NCBI RefSeq assembly: GCF_900324485.2
Contig: NC_046640.1
Coordinates: forward strand, 18,910,217-18,974,216
Source of the DNA: Mastacembelus armatus
Lineage: Eukaryota; Chordata; Actinopteri; Synbranchiformes; Mastacembelidae
Reading direction: 5' to 3'
Length of the DNA: 64,000 nucleotides
Program-made: the position numbers and the translations under genes
The notes under the pieces: model-generated
Databases searched by the model: none
What the model saw: only the letters and a program-made list of their open reading frames with translations
What the model was told of the DNA's origin: nothing
Shown here: positions 32,912-45,900 of the stretch, piece after piece
Layout of the letters: each line of letters begins with the position of its first letter
Position numbering within the stretch: the stretch's first letter is position 1

Positions 32912-32920
32912 ATGTTGTAG
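32912..32920 (+). other. minimal upstream reading frame of nudt9
   Basis: The sequence ATGTTGTAG (Met-Leu-stop) lies 30 bases before the nudt9 ATG at 32950 and out of frame with it. If the transcript starts upstream of 32912, it could lower translation of the main frame. Confidence 0.35.
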
Positions 32921-32949
32921 TTGAACTATTGATTCATTTGTCTGGAGGG

Positions 32950-35638
32950 ATGGTGTATTTCCGTCTTGGGCGTAACTGGATCGACCGGATTCATCTAGCA
33001 CTCACTCTCGTTGGACTCCCCTATTCCATCTGCGGATCCGGAGTAAGGTATAACACTAACGTTAAAGAACCAACCTATTTTAGATCTTAACCTAGGAACA
33101 CTGTAATCTGTTGACAGTTCGGTTTAAGCTAGCTAACACTGTAACCTATCGTTAGATGACATAGAGTAAGACATAGGCCTGTGTGCTACTGCAGCATTTC
33201 TATCAAAGTTATTGATTACTGACAATATTAGCAGAGTCAGAGGAAACAGGATTAATATGTCTGCAGTGTCGACACTTTGGGGCTGGATCCTCCTGCACTA
33301 ATACACTGGGTGTTGATGCAAAATCAGTTAGACTGTATTTCCAGTTAATATGAAATATCAAGCAAAATGAAATGTAAAATCATTCAGGGTTAACCAAACA
33401 GAAGCATCATTAATTAGACAACAGATGTGTATTGCAGTGTAATTATTACTGTCCTGTTATGATTCCTCTGCCCCAGTGATAAGCAGTGAAGTGTTTGTTT
33501 CACTATGAAGTGCTTTTCCATAATTTGCTGAAGAGGCAGGAGGGCGACGTGTGTGTGGAAAGGAGGAGGAGCTTATTTGATTTCCATGTCTCATACTTCT
33601 TCCCCTGCAGGCCTGCCATCTGTTCATCTTCTCATCCTTTCAGAACCAGCCAAACTGTCAGGCCCATCACTTCCAGTTGCTGTAACCTTTGCATTCCCAG
33701 TGTCTGGACAATGCACTCCTCAGCAGCACCTCATGCAAAGTCCAGATGTCCCCAGTATCCAGGATCTGATATTAAGCGTTTCCCTGTGCCTGATGACAAA
33801 GTGGACTGGAGTCAGAACTGGCCAGAATATGATCCAGTCAGCTACACTGCCCCTTCAGTACTGAAGATGCCAGCATGGGCAGATCCTGATACTGAGTGAG
33901 CAACATAAGTCTAATTTAAAGTGCATCAAGTAGGATATATTTTGATCAAATTGACACTGACACTGAATGTGTTTCTTCACTGTTGTGAGGTATTCTGACT
34001 AATTTTTATTTGTGTAGTTGTGTAAAACATTGTGTTATTTATATTGTTTTTTGCTAGAAATCATTTTCAGTTTACTCAGTTGTGTTTAAATAACCTTTGC
34101 TTGCAGCTCTTTCTCTCCACAGTTCAACACTGTGGATGGTGCTGTGGACAGGACAAGCTTTGAGGGCAGCTACAAAGTGGAAAAGGGCAAGCCACTGTAA
34201 GTTACTAACTACCGAGATGTTACTGTAGCTTTCCACCAGTGACTGTATGGACGTGTTGTCTGGATGTTGATTTTCACATCTTCTTAAAACTCCTTGTAAA
34301 TGAGTAAATTCCCTTTTTACTCATTTAGAAATCCTCGAGGACGCACAGGGTTAACTGGGCAAGGGTTGCTTGGACGATGGGGACCCAATCATGCAGCAGA
34401 TCCCATTGTCACCAGGTAACTTTCCCTTTACTTTGAACAGTATTTAACTCAGTATTATCCAGATTCTTGCTAACCATAATTTAGGAAATTTAATAGGATG
34501 ACATTGACACCTGTTTTCAGTCAGGTCAAAAAGATGGAGTTATTTCATTGCCAACAAATACTGAACTTTGCACACTTTAAAGTTTATAAATGCCTTGGTG
34601 ACCATTTGTATGTCACTGGCAGATGGAAAGTAGATGCCAAAGGAGCGAAGATTCATCACTCAGACTCTAAACAGCCTGTCCTGCAGTTTGTGTCCATCAA
34701 GAGGAAAGACTGTGGGGAGTGGGCCATTCCTGGGGTTGGTCCTCTTATATTTCTTTAAGAGATGTTTTCATTCATTTTGCACACATTCCATCTCATCGCA
34801 TGTCATTATATTTTCCTTTTTTTGTGCTTGCCATGATATACTCACACCTATTCAACAGTGCTCAGGGGCATCAAAGCCATGGGTGGATTTAGGGTTTTTT
34901 GGGTACGTAACATGTAATGTTCCTGACTTAACTTCTTTGTGTGTACACATGCTTGTGTTGTAGGGCATGGTAGATCCAGGGGAGCAAGTTTCTCTCACAT
35001 TGCAGCGGGAGTTCTCTGAAGAAGCGTTAAACTCACTTTCAGCCACACCTTCAGAGAGAGCAGAACTCTATGAACGCATCACTCAACTTTTCAAATCACC
35101 AGGGTTTCTGGTCAGCAGTACAAACAGGCTTACTTGCTTATAATCACTAATACATTTTAGTATTTGATAAGTGCTTGTGTCACAAAAACTAAGATACAAT
35201 CTTTTCCCTCAGGTCTACAAAGGCTATGTGGATGATCCTCGAAACACTGACAACGCTTGGATGGAGACAGTTGCTGTCAACTTCCATGATGAGTCAGGTA
35301 TTAATAATTAGAAATAATGTTTTTTTTTTCTTTTTAATTGTCACTATTGTCATTTTTGTACTTTGCCTTAATGCATTTTATTTACACTATACTGCAGTCC
35401 TGAAATTTGCAGAACATAATGTTTTAATTCCCATGACATTTTCTTTCTGGAGAAAACAAGACAGCAAGAACATGTGATTATTGTTACTGTAGGCAACAGT
35501 GTAAGTGAGCTGCCACTGCAAGCTGGTGATGACGCAGGACAAGTCCAGTGGGTTGATGTGGACTCTGCCTTTCCCCTCTATGCAAGTCACTCCCATTTCC
35601 TGGAGCTGGTATCCAAAGAGAGGAAAGCTCACTGGTAA
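32950..35638 (+). CDS. nudt9: ADP-ribose pyrophosphatase, NUDT9 type
   Basis: NUDT9 hydrolyses ADP-ribose to AMP and ribose 5-phosphate, mostly in mitochondria; its homology domain was adopted by the TRPM2 channel. Eight exons (32950-33047, 33611-33895, 34107-34196, 34329-34415, 34623-34734, 34964-35110, 35213-35297, 35493-35638) join in phase to 349 residues, against 350 in human. The variable N-terminus (arginines plus a hydrophobic stretch) may act as a targeting signal. Conserved blocks follow: [57 protein letters not shown], the Nudix helix [29 protein letters not shown] and the C-terminal [12 protein letters not shown]. The Nudix box has the family's usual Leu where many Nudix enzymes have Gly. 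A poly(A) signal AATAAA lies at 35962-35967. Confidence 0.96.
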
Positions 35639-35961
35639 CCCAGGATGAAGGATTCTGTTTTGACTAAACAATGAAAGAAAGATTAAGAATTGTGTGGGAG
35701 TGCTTTGCACTGCACTGAGGTTGCATGACTTCTTAACCTATGTGAATCTTTCTTCACTAATTTAAACATAATTACAGTCAAAGCCCAATATGAATATATT
35801 TAGTTTGACATGTGTATGTCCTTTACTGTATATGCACTGTACTGCAACATTGTAACTATGTTTTTCACTAATGCACCAGAACTTAAAAGAAGGAAACAAG
35901 CTGGTGGAATTTTGGCTGCAGTCTGCTCAGAAGACGTGGCTCAGCCAATGTCAAGGTGTGA

Positions 35962-35967
35962 AATAAA
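35962..35967 (+). terminator. nudt9 polyadenylation signal
   Basis: This is the first canonical AATAAA after the nudt9 stop, giving a 3' UTR of about 340 bases. A second AATAAA lies near 37057, so a longer form is possible. Confidence 0.5.
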
Positions 35968-35969
35968 AC

Positions 35970-37596
35970 CAACCAACAACCTCAGAGCTGCTCTTAGACT
36001 TTTGTAATAGAAAAGAAAAGAGAGAAACTGTACATTTCTGCATACAGGAGATTGAGACATCAAACTGTAAAAAGCGAAGCTACTGTTCAGTAACACACTT
36101 CAGCAAAAGACAGCAGTCACATTGTTTCTCTTGGCACTAATTGGCACTAATTATGCTAATGTATTCAGTGTTAACAAGGATCACATTAACCCACCACCGC
36201 ACAGTCAGAATGAGAAAATTCAGTGACTTTGATCTTTACTTGTGAATAGAACATGAAGTTGTGCTGGAGCTCCCCAGACAGCCCAGCAGTCAAGTGAAGC
36301 TGAGCACAGACAGGCTGAAGCAGGAGGACAAACATGTCTTCTTGTGGTAACAGACGGTGGAAGAAAGGGCCATTTTACACTCAACAGCCTCAACCTTTCC
36401 AAACATTCACATCAGTTTGCCGGGCATTCTTTACAGTGACTGGAGAATTACACATGAAATTGGATTGTATCTGTTAGACCTCCTGATATAAACACTTACA
36501 TATGGACACTCACGTCATTAAAAGGCTGTCGGCAACAGACACCCGAGCTACCCTGCAGTGGTAGGCAGAAGCTGTTTTTCTGTCTTGAAACAAAACATGT
36601 TTGTCTCCAGGCTGAAGTTAAAGATTTTATAGGATGTGATATAAATGTTCAGTGTGCTGAAAAACTAGTGGATGTCAACTAGACACTTGTGGAAAGGGAA
36701 ATCATTTGGTTTTGATAGTTTGTCAAACAGAAAACTCTTACAAGAGAAATACATTTTGACAAATTTCAGAGGTGCTACTAATCCTTTATCCCATGTCCTG
36801 TCTGTATGGCATGATATTCTACTGTTTTGTAATATCAGTGTTGTGTGGTTACTGTCTAGACCTCACTGTAGCTGGTACATTTTATAGCATAACCTTAAAA
36901 CTCATGTTGCTCTTTTGGCTCCGGTAGATTTCCAGTGCATCCAGGCCACTTGGCACTGGAGCATTTGTTATTTAGGGTGGGAGAGGATCCTTAGTTGTAC
37001 TTTTCAAATCAGTAACCTGCCATGTTAACCCTGTAACCCTGCTGTTAGGACAACACAAATAAATAGTAATATGAGAAAGGTTTACCTCTGTGATAGAATA
37101 TTTTTTTAATTAATTGAATTATCATCCAAGAATTATGACTGGATTGAATTGACTTTATATAAATATTTTTTGCTGTAATTTCATTCAGTAAATTATCAAT
37201 TTATCTTCAGCTTTTAACTTTTGGACCATTGAATGTTACTGCTGCTAACCTGACCGGACACACCACTGTGTTTTTTAATATTATTTTATTTCTTTATTTT
37301 TATTTCCTGCTCTATGACTCTTGATTTGTCAGTGTGCATGTGTAGTTTTAAAGACAACCGCACACCATCATGTATGACACTGCGTTAACTCAACAAACTA
37401 CATTACCCAAATGCCTGAGCGGCAAAAGCCGACTCTCTGAAGCTGACGACGTGGCTGAGGTACGTCTTAACCCCGTGCTACAACGGACCGGGGCGATTCA
37501 AACAGGGCAAACCGGCTTTGTCGATAACTGTGCGCGAGAGTAGCTGAATGTTTTACACAGGCGTCTTTATAGGTTTGATTAGATTCTTTGTGTAAC
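35970..37596. other. spacer between nudt9 and the GTPase gene
   Basis: No gene is seen. The left part may be extended nudt9 3' UTR. From about 37390 the sequence becomes CpG-richer and contains a partial ZNF143-like motif (ACTACATTACCCAAATGC, 37397-37414), consistent with the promoter of the next gene. Confidence 0.35.
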
Positions 37597-37597
37597 A

Positions 37598-40500
37598 ATG
37601 TCTGGGAAAATCAAGAGCCGAAGTGCCGCAAATGCAGACTCGATATCAGGCGGGGTGTCCTGCGATGAGCGCATCTTGCGGGATTGTCACCAACTGTACA
37701 CGGATCCTGACAGCGGTGAGTTATACAGCTTGTCAGACTCAAACCTTTCCTTGAAAGTCACACCATCATCATCTTCATAATCATCATCATCATCATCATC
37801 ATAAACTGAAGCTAGAGAGCAATCTACTGATTTTTTTAATGAGTATTGTCGCTGATAGAGAAGAAGCTTGGGGCTAACCGTTAGCTAGCAAGGATTCAGT
37901 CAACTGGCTGACGCTAATTAGCACTGATGTGGCAGCCTGCATTGTTAGCTAACGGTGAGTCATGAACACAGAGATGTAGTTCAAGTTTATTTGTAATATA
38001 ACTCTTAATGTGCTGAGTTATGGTTTGCTTTGCGTTTACAAGCAACAGTTAATCCAGGGGCGTCGCTAGGAATCAGGTTTATTCAGATTATGTTCAGGGC
38101 TGCAGTGACTGATTTACTAGTTAATTAGTTAATTAACAGAAAATCAATGAACTTAGTTTTTGATTAGTTAGCTGTTAATTGTTTTAGTAATATTTCAGGC
38201 AAAATGCCTTTTTTTGCAGGTTCAGGCTTCTTCAGGCATTCATCATGGTAAATAAATGGATTTGAATTCTGGGTAGTTGGTCAGAGAAATGAAGCAATGT
38301 GAGGACTTAGCTAACTGCTCTGTGATGTTGTGTGAAGTATATTTAATTATTTTTGATAACTGTGTTCTTTGTTTTGATCAGGGCTGATTACAGTGGCTGA
38401 GTCTGTTGATGTGAAGTTGCTGCCTCCCAGGAAGAAGATCACTGTGATGCTGATGGGCAACCACTCTGCTGGCAAAAGCTCCTTCATCAACTGGTAATTA
38501 TAGTTTACAAAAGCATCTGCTGTGAGATTTAAGATCGATCAGGCTGCCTAACAACCACTCGATTGATTTTCCAGAATAGGATATAAAATGGTATTGTTTT
38601 AATCAGTTTGACTTGTGTAGTGGGCAAAACAATTTTATATTGATGATGCATTAGTACATGGCTGGATAAGAGATCCTTCTTGTTATGCTTGGTTTTTGTC
38701 AGGTATGTGGAAGAGCATATCCAGCGCACTGGAGTGGCTATTGAGACCCAAGGCTTCAGCTTTATTACCAGTGGACGTAAGAGAGAATCTCTTACAGTGA
38801 GTGCAGCACAATCATTCCAGACAATGTTAATTTCAAGTTGTAATGTCAGTCATTTTTCCCTGCAAGTCATTTCTCACTATAGTGAGTCATTACATGAACC
38901 TACCGTGGCTTCAGAAAGTCAGACACAGTCACTTTTTCCACACTTTGTGTTGTGTATTCACTTGTAATGGGTAAAATTTTTCTTTAGGGAAATGCCACCC
39001 TTCATCTATATCCACACTTCAAGCCTCTTCAAGTGTTCAAAGGTGAGACAACAGTTTCAAACATTAATAGTGAAAGTATAAATATCTGCCACCCTATTTA
39101 CTTTAAGACACAATCCTCTGCTCTTCCTCATTTGATTTCTAGGAGTTTCAGAGTACTTGAGCACAGAGATCTGCACATCCCGACAGAAACGGTTCAGCCT
39201 GGTGACATTTGTTGATTCTCCAGGATTGGTGGATGGTGATATGAAGTATCCCTTTGATGTGGACGAGGTTATCCTATGGCTGGGTGGGTTGCTGGTTACT
39301 GACCTTGGCTGTTGCTGTACTGGAGTCACTGAGGGTCCTGTTTAGGGCTTTGTGTGCTTTAAATATAATAAGATGAAAGGAACAGCTTATTTGTTAAATC
39401 TGTGACATTAATGTAAATGAGGTACTGAATCATGATTAACTCTAAATGTAAAATGTTGTGTGCAGTTTCTCAGTATGTTTTATTTCTCCTTATTGAGATA
39501 AAACCAAACTAAAATAGTTTTCTATAAGTACAAGAGAGCTACTACTCAGTTTAGCTGCTTGTTTCACAGTTTATTCTAAGCTAATTAAGCAAAGTGACAA
39601 CAGCTCAGGTCTTTGCTTCTTCAGTGGAATTTGATGTGGAAAATAATGTTCTTTCCTGCTGGCACTCTCAGGTGATCTCTGTGACCTGATTCTGGTCTTC
39701 TTTGACCCCATGGGTCAGGCTCTTTGCAAGCGAACCCTCAACATTGTGGAGAGTCTAAATGAGAAACATGGGGACCGGCTGCGATTTTACCTGAGCAAGG
39801 CTGATGAGGCTGGAGGGGAGTCAGACAGACAGGTAGATTAAAAGCTTTTCAAAAAGGTCACCCTATATCGTCACGTTTAGGGAAAAAGTTTCTACATGTG
39901 TAAGAATTTTTAAAAAGTGCACTGATTATATTGTCTGACTGAGGAATGATAACCTAAAATAGAGCATGTCTTTGTCATGTTAATGTTTGTGGATAGTTGA
40001 AAGCTACTGTCAGCCAGTGCAGGCCTGTTTCCAGTAGTTGCAAATGGGCATTCAGTACTGTGAAATATACTCCTTTCTAGCAGAATGACTATACATACTG
40101 TGAGTAATACTCAAAACTGGTAAAACATCCTTACTGTTTGCCTGACTTAGTTTTTAATTTTTTTGTGATCGACTGGCTCAGAGAGTAATGATGCAGATTG
40201 TCCAGGAGCTCTGCAAACGACCAGGACTTAACAAATGTGGCTTTGACATGCCTACCATCTACATTCCTAATCCCAATAAGGTAAGGACTGCACTTTTAGA
40301 GCCTATTTGGGCTCATGTCTCCCTTTTGTCTTTTTAGATAGTTTGTAGTTCAAACTTGCTGACAGGTGTACATTGTCATTATTTTCCTGTCCCCCTGTTC
40401 TCAGCCAAGTCGCTGTGTCAACCAAATTGAGGAGGTGTGTCGCAGCATTGAGAAGACTATTAACCAGACAGTCCAGAATACACTCAACTCTCTGGAGAAG

Positions 40501-41501
40501 GACTGTGAACTCATCAGTGAGGCCATCACTGATAAGCTCAGCAACGACAGGTAACACAGCAAGTTACATCTCATTTTTATAAACTGGCATGCTTTATCGT
40601 TGGAATAGTAAAATAGTGTGACCCACAGGAGGATCACGCATTGACAGCTTAAGAGAATAAACCGGGCCCTCTCTCTTTACAGGCAGATCAGTGTAGAGAA
40701 CCGACGAGCGCGCTGCAAGAGCTGCTTCCTGACACTGCTGGGCTTCAGTGTCCCGATGGCACTATTGGCCCTAATGGTGCTGGGCACGCTGTCCAAGGAG
40801 CTGCTGGAGATGGCTCTGGGCCCCGAGGGCATAGATGCCCTCTCACTCTATGTGGTGAATTTCTTAAGGAGTGCACTATTCACAAAGAATCTTTAAAGTA
40901 GTCGAGTCTAATTCTACCTGCTCCTGCAATCCACAGATTCCCTTAGTGAGAATACTTGACTCCCTCTCCATGGAGCAGCAGCTTTATGGCTGTGGTGGAC
41001 TGGTCCTTCTGTCTTTCCTGCTGCTCCTCATTGCACGTGTCTCCTTCAGGTAGGAGAATAAGAGCTCATCACTATCACAGCCTTTCATCCAAAATAACAG
41101 ACTTTAAGACACTTTACCCCATTCTCTTTCATTGTAATGTCAATTACACCATGCAAATACAGTTTACCCCTTTTCCATTTTCATCACTTCTCTTTAGGAT
41201 AGATAATGAAACTTCCATTTTTTTTTTACTTAAATTATAAATATTAAATTCTTGGAGTTTAAGGTTCCCCATCGATTCTTTGCAGGACTCAACCAACTCT
41301 GTCAGGCAAACAGAAAAGGCAGCTGCAGGAGAAGCTGGAGTATGTTCAGGAGGTGGTTAAGACAAAAAAGGTATGTGTGTGATGCTACTGGCAAACAATG
41401 TTGTATTTGGGTATGTTTAAATCTTTGTTTCTTCCCTTTAGAAAAAACTGTATGAAGAATATCTTCGCCAGAGTGTCAGCGATCAAGACATGGGCGTATA
41501 A
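37598..41501 (+). CDS. EHD/dynamin-type GTPase with C-terminal membrane pair
   Basis: I do not recognise a named gene. Twelve exons (37598-37715, 38382-38493, 38703-38796, 38988-39042, 39143-39283, 39672-39832, 40182-40280, 40405-40550, 40683-40851, 40937-41049, 41286-41370, 41442-41501) join in phase to 450 residues. The GTPase signature is complete: P-loop GNHSAGKS (65-72), DSPG (151-154) and SKAD (215-218). Size and order resemble EHD proteins and sarcalumenin, but there is no EH domain. A helical region (262-310) leads to a first hydrophobic segment (about 323-345) and a second (about 383-402), then a charged coiled tail (410-440). This layout recalls membrane-anchored dynamin relatives such as atlastin or mitofusin, so a role in membrane shaping or tethering is inferred. 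The ATG at 37598 has a good context (ACAATGT). A poly(A) signal lies at 42199-42204. Confidence 0.9.
37763..37802 (+). repeat. (CAT)n microsatellite in intron 1 of the GTPase gene
   Basis: Interrupted CAT units lie just past the exon 1 donor. This is a simple slippage repeat. Confidence 0.8.
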
Positions 41502-42198
41502 GCAAAGTCGAGATGTACACAGAAGGCTCAGTATTCCCACAGTGACATAGAAGTGACAATGAAGTTATAGCTCTGCCAAGGTTTTAACACTAGTTCTCAT
41601 GTCACATCACTTACCACTCAATAATGTCTAAGTGTACATGTGAATTACATTTAGAGCTGCATGATGCTCTTTGACAAACCCATTAAATTTCTGGTGCTTG
41701 AATACTGTAAAGCCTGTTTACCTTAGATGGCATTACCTCTGTAAAAACTGTTAAATTACACTACCTGCAGATAAGTAGGGTTCTATCATATGGCCGATGA
41801 GCTTTTGGTACTGATCATTTATTTGTTGTGAGCATTTATATAAATGTATTCTGTGCCTCTGCTCCACTGGAAGGAATTCAGTCTTAGACCACTTAAAGAT
41901 ATGTAAAAATTTACAGAATATTTATATTACTTTATCCAAGAAACTATTTTGGTTAAAAGGCATATAGCACTGGTTTATGTGAGTCACTTTGTATGAGTCA
42001 CTCTTTTTGAAGACTTTCACCAGCATTTTATACAATACTTTAACTGCTTGGCATCATGAAGGAGGAGTTAATAAACATTCATGTAAATGATCATGTATGT
42101 TGATTAATAACTGAAAATGGGAATCAAACACTTTATCAGACCAACTTTTTGTATTTTCCTGTTATTCATTGTGACCATGTTTTAATTAAAATGGATTA

Positions 42199-42204
42199 AA
42201 TAAA
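42199..42204 (+). terminator. polyadenylation signal of the GTPase gene
   Basis: AATAAA lies about 700 bases after the stop codon. Another AATAAA at about 42070 could serve as an alternative. Confidence 0.45.
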
Positions 42205-42402
42205 AAGACTAAATTGTGTGCACGACCTTCTTTCTCTCCTTCCTTTCTTTCTTTCTTTTTTTTTTTTTTTAGAAATGTAACTAATCAATTATGTTTTGAT
42301 CAATCAGTGCTCTGAGCTGTTTTTAGTGTGAAGTCAACTGAAGGCTATGAACGAATTGCAACTTTAGGAAAAGGTCTGTGCTTTGGGAAAGAAACAACCT
42401 TA

Positions 42403-42483
42403 AGCTTCCCTGTATAAGACAAAAGGGTGAGCTTCCCTGTATAAGACAAAAGGGTGAGCTTCCCTGTATAAGACAAAAGGGTG
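42403..42483 (+). repeat. three perfect 27-bp tandem repeats
   Basis: The unit begins AGCTTCCCTGTATAAGACAA and is repeated three times without a mismatch. It lies in the spacer between the GTPase gene and rabep2. Perfect identity suggests recent expansion. Confidence 0.9.
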
Positions 42484-42982
42484 AATGACTATGATGCATG
42501 TCAGTATCCTGTAGAGCAAAATGACCTGTGTTACATCAACACTAAACTGTTTATATGTGACAAGTGGACACATATAAAAGCTTTTCGGTGCTAAAATAAT
42601 AAATCTGCAAAAAATGTAACACAAAGTGTGTTCAATAAATACAAGATGAGCTCGCATCTTGTATTTTGTAAGCTCCAGGTGTCACCGGCGCTGACAGGAC
42701 AGGATGTGGGTGTAGCAGCTGCACAAAGCAAACCTTGGTATTTAATCACCACTCACACAGCAGCCAAATCAAACCCTGAGCTCCAGGCAAAACATGCAAA
42801 GGCATCTGAGAGCAGGAAGGAGGTTGACGTGTTTCCGCAGGCTTCAGACCGGGGAAAGTGGTTTCCTGAAGCTGACACTGCGCTGATCGTTTCCACACCA
42901 AACTCCTGGTGTCGGTGGAAAATGGCCTGGGCAGGATTTGTGTGAGTTTCCCTGCACGCTGAGCTTTTCTGGCGAAAGTACG

Positions 42983-45900
42983 ATGAGCGCGTCCACGAAC
43001 GAAGACGCAGGTAACTAATACAAACCGACGGCGATAAACTTGAATCTGCTTCACCGGTAACAAAACACCGACCTGCCCAACAACACGACTTTTAGAAAAT
43101 ATGATGGAAAACTTGTGGATTATCTTCAGTTTGACTGAGACCTGTTGACAAACGGCCTGTTAGCATCTTAGCCGCTAGCTAACACTTTGAATTGTTTATA
43201 ACTGGGCTCAAAGCGTCTGTAAACTAAATAAAGATCCACTGGGACAGAACAAGTCGAGTTTTAAAGCCTTTGAGCTTTAATTTGTACTTTTACTACATTA
43301 GTTAACTGTAGCTGCTGTGTAGTTATCTGCTAAAAAGTCATGTTGTACGTTAACACAGTGTTAAACTGAGGTGAAGTGTGCAGACCTACATAAAAGTAAT
43401 AATATAAAATGTATGTGATCATTTTTTGAGATTCAGATGAATAAAACAAAATAATGTTACAGTATAATCATAAACTTTTATCATTCTCCAGTGGGAAATT
43501 CATAATACATGCATACCCATCGGTATGTAAAGTACTTCGAATTATAAGTAAATGTAAGTATATAAGTACTTGACACAAGCTCCACCTTTACCAGCTGCAA
43601 CTTTAAAGTGACCAGTATTCATGATCTAATAATCTCATATACGTTGATATGAAATGTGCCATTCTGCAGAACTTTTACTTTTGTTACTTCGAGTAGATTT
43701 TGATGCTGATACTTTTGTACTTTTGACCTGAAGTAGTATTTTAAATGCAGGAGTATTTTACACTGTAGCATTTCTACTTTTCCTGCATGAAAGGACTCGA
43801 GTACTTCCTCCATGTTTGCTGAAGTGCTGAACAGTAAATGTCATTTCAGTAAAAGTAAATAATCAAAACCAACAGCACTCATAACACAGCAGACTGTCTG
43901 TTGTAAATTACTGGATTATTATTGCTGATGCAAAAATGTGCAGACAGAATAACTGTTGTGTTTATATGCTCATGTGTTTTCTATTATCGTTATCAGTAAA
44001 GTTAAACTGGTCATTTCTCTGAATTATAGTAGAAAGAAGCATAACAACCACAGAAATGTTAAGAGTAAAGTACTGTCTTATGTGTACTTAGTTCCACCTC
44101 ACCACCATCTTTAAATATGCTTTTTTATACACAATCCTGTTACGTCTCATTTTAATAATACAGCGGCAAAGTTAAGTCCTTTTGCATGACTGTGTTTACG
44201 ACCTTGAAAGCTAAAGTTGGAGGAACATGTGTTTGCTGTAAAGTTGGCAAACAGGAGGAGGCAGGGACAGAGACAGATTGCCATCTGGGCAACAACAGTA
44301 AAGAGGAGTGTGTTTGCTACAGCTCTGCAGAGCCCTCCTGTACATATGGCATTTCAAAGTACAGAAAATTCATTTATGTAATCAGATCATTCAAATCAGT
44401 GGCAACCAGTCTCAGGGGAAAGCATCTCAAAATGTAAGAAACTCCTGCTTTTCCCTGAACACATTTAGATTTTGGACAATTGGTGAGAGAAAACAAGCTA
44501 ATTTAAGATGTTTCCCTGGATTTTGTGGTGTTTTATAGACTGAACAATGAGTCATTTAATTGAAAGACCACTCTTCACTAATGCCCCAGTGTTTTAAACT
44601 GTGTAAACAGTTAGTTATGTCCTATCACAAACCTTAAGATATTAAGTGTTTTCTTCCATGGGTTCTTGCACATTAAAATATGTGTGAAAATCCAGAATAT
44701 TCCAACTGGGTGACCTGCCATACTTAAAGGATTTGATGCCACAGTCATGAAAGACCAGGATATGAGAGAGTAATGCAGTAGTTTTAGATGGCTAAAATGA
44801 TTTAGAGTTGTCTCGCACTAACACATGTAAAGCAGTGACATAAGATGAGATTTCTGCTGATCTTATCGTTAGGATTTTCATATCTTGTCTGACTGCCTGA
44901 TGGACATGAGGATAGTTGGTGTGGGTGAGGAGGATACAGAGGATAAGGTTAAATGGAGGCAGATGATTCGCTGTGGTGACCCCTGAAGGGAGCAGCCGAA
45001 AGGGAAAGAAGAAAAAGTCGTCTGACTGCTAGAAATGCAGATTCCTTTTCAGCTCAGTTACATATATTTGTGTGTCTCCATTTCTAGTGACGCAAAAGCC
45101 TTCAAAACATTACAATGAAGGCACAACACACTCTGTTTGTCATTTCCAGAGGCGAGCCTGAAAGCCCAGCTAGCCGAGTGCAGAGCGCAGGTCGAACACT
45201 GGCAGGGTGTGGCAACAATCTGTGAGCTGAGCAAACAGGAGGAACTGGCAGAGCTGCAAAAACAATGTGATCAAGAGATCCAGTCTCTGCAGGAGGCTCT
45301 CAGAGGTCAGTATGTGTGTGTATATGTTTGCCTATGTGTGTGCGTTTGTGACCAACTCCTTGCGTGTTTGAAAAGTACTGTTCATCTGACTGGAGGACTC
45401 ACTGGTTCTGGTTGTGTTTTCAGAAACAGCAGCACAGTATGAGGCCAGGATAGCTGTTCTTCAGTCTCAGCCTCTGGACTGGAGGAGAGCCAGTGGACAT
45501 AATATGGTCAGTGTTTAAATGTGCATCTATTTCCAAAAATGTCTCTAAGGCTTCTAGACTCAATCCCACCATTTGTTTTCCTCTGTTTGTTAGATCAGTG
45601 GAAGAAAAGGGAGGATGGATGCAGAAGTCCCCAGCCTGGCAGAGGTTGAGGCAACAGAATCAGGAGACAGGACTCACAGCCAGTCACCAGATCTTGAGGC
45701 GGTGACGGAGTTAGAAGGGGTTCCACTTACGACAGAAGGGTATTTTTCGCTGCGGCAGTGCGACTCGGCCTCGTTGTCCTCCTTCTCCTTAGATACACCT
45801 TCTCTACCCAGAAAGTCCCACGCTCAGGAAGACACAGACTCTTTGGTGTCCATTGGAACTTTGGTGCCTGAAGCCATTTACCTGCCACCGGCTGGACACC

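Noticed and set aside
33040-33047. Alternative nudt9 exon 1 donor (GTAAGG four bases upstream)
   Set aside because: It would end exon 1 in phase 0, whereas exon 2 needs two carried bases; the donor after 33047 fits.
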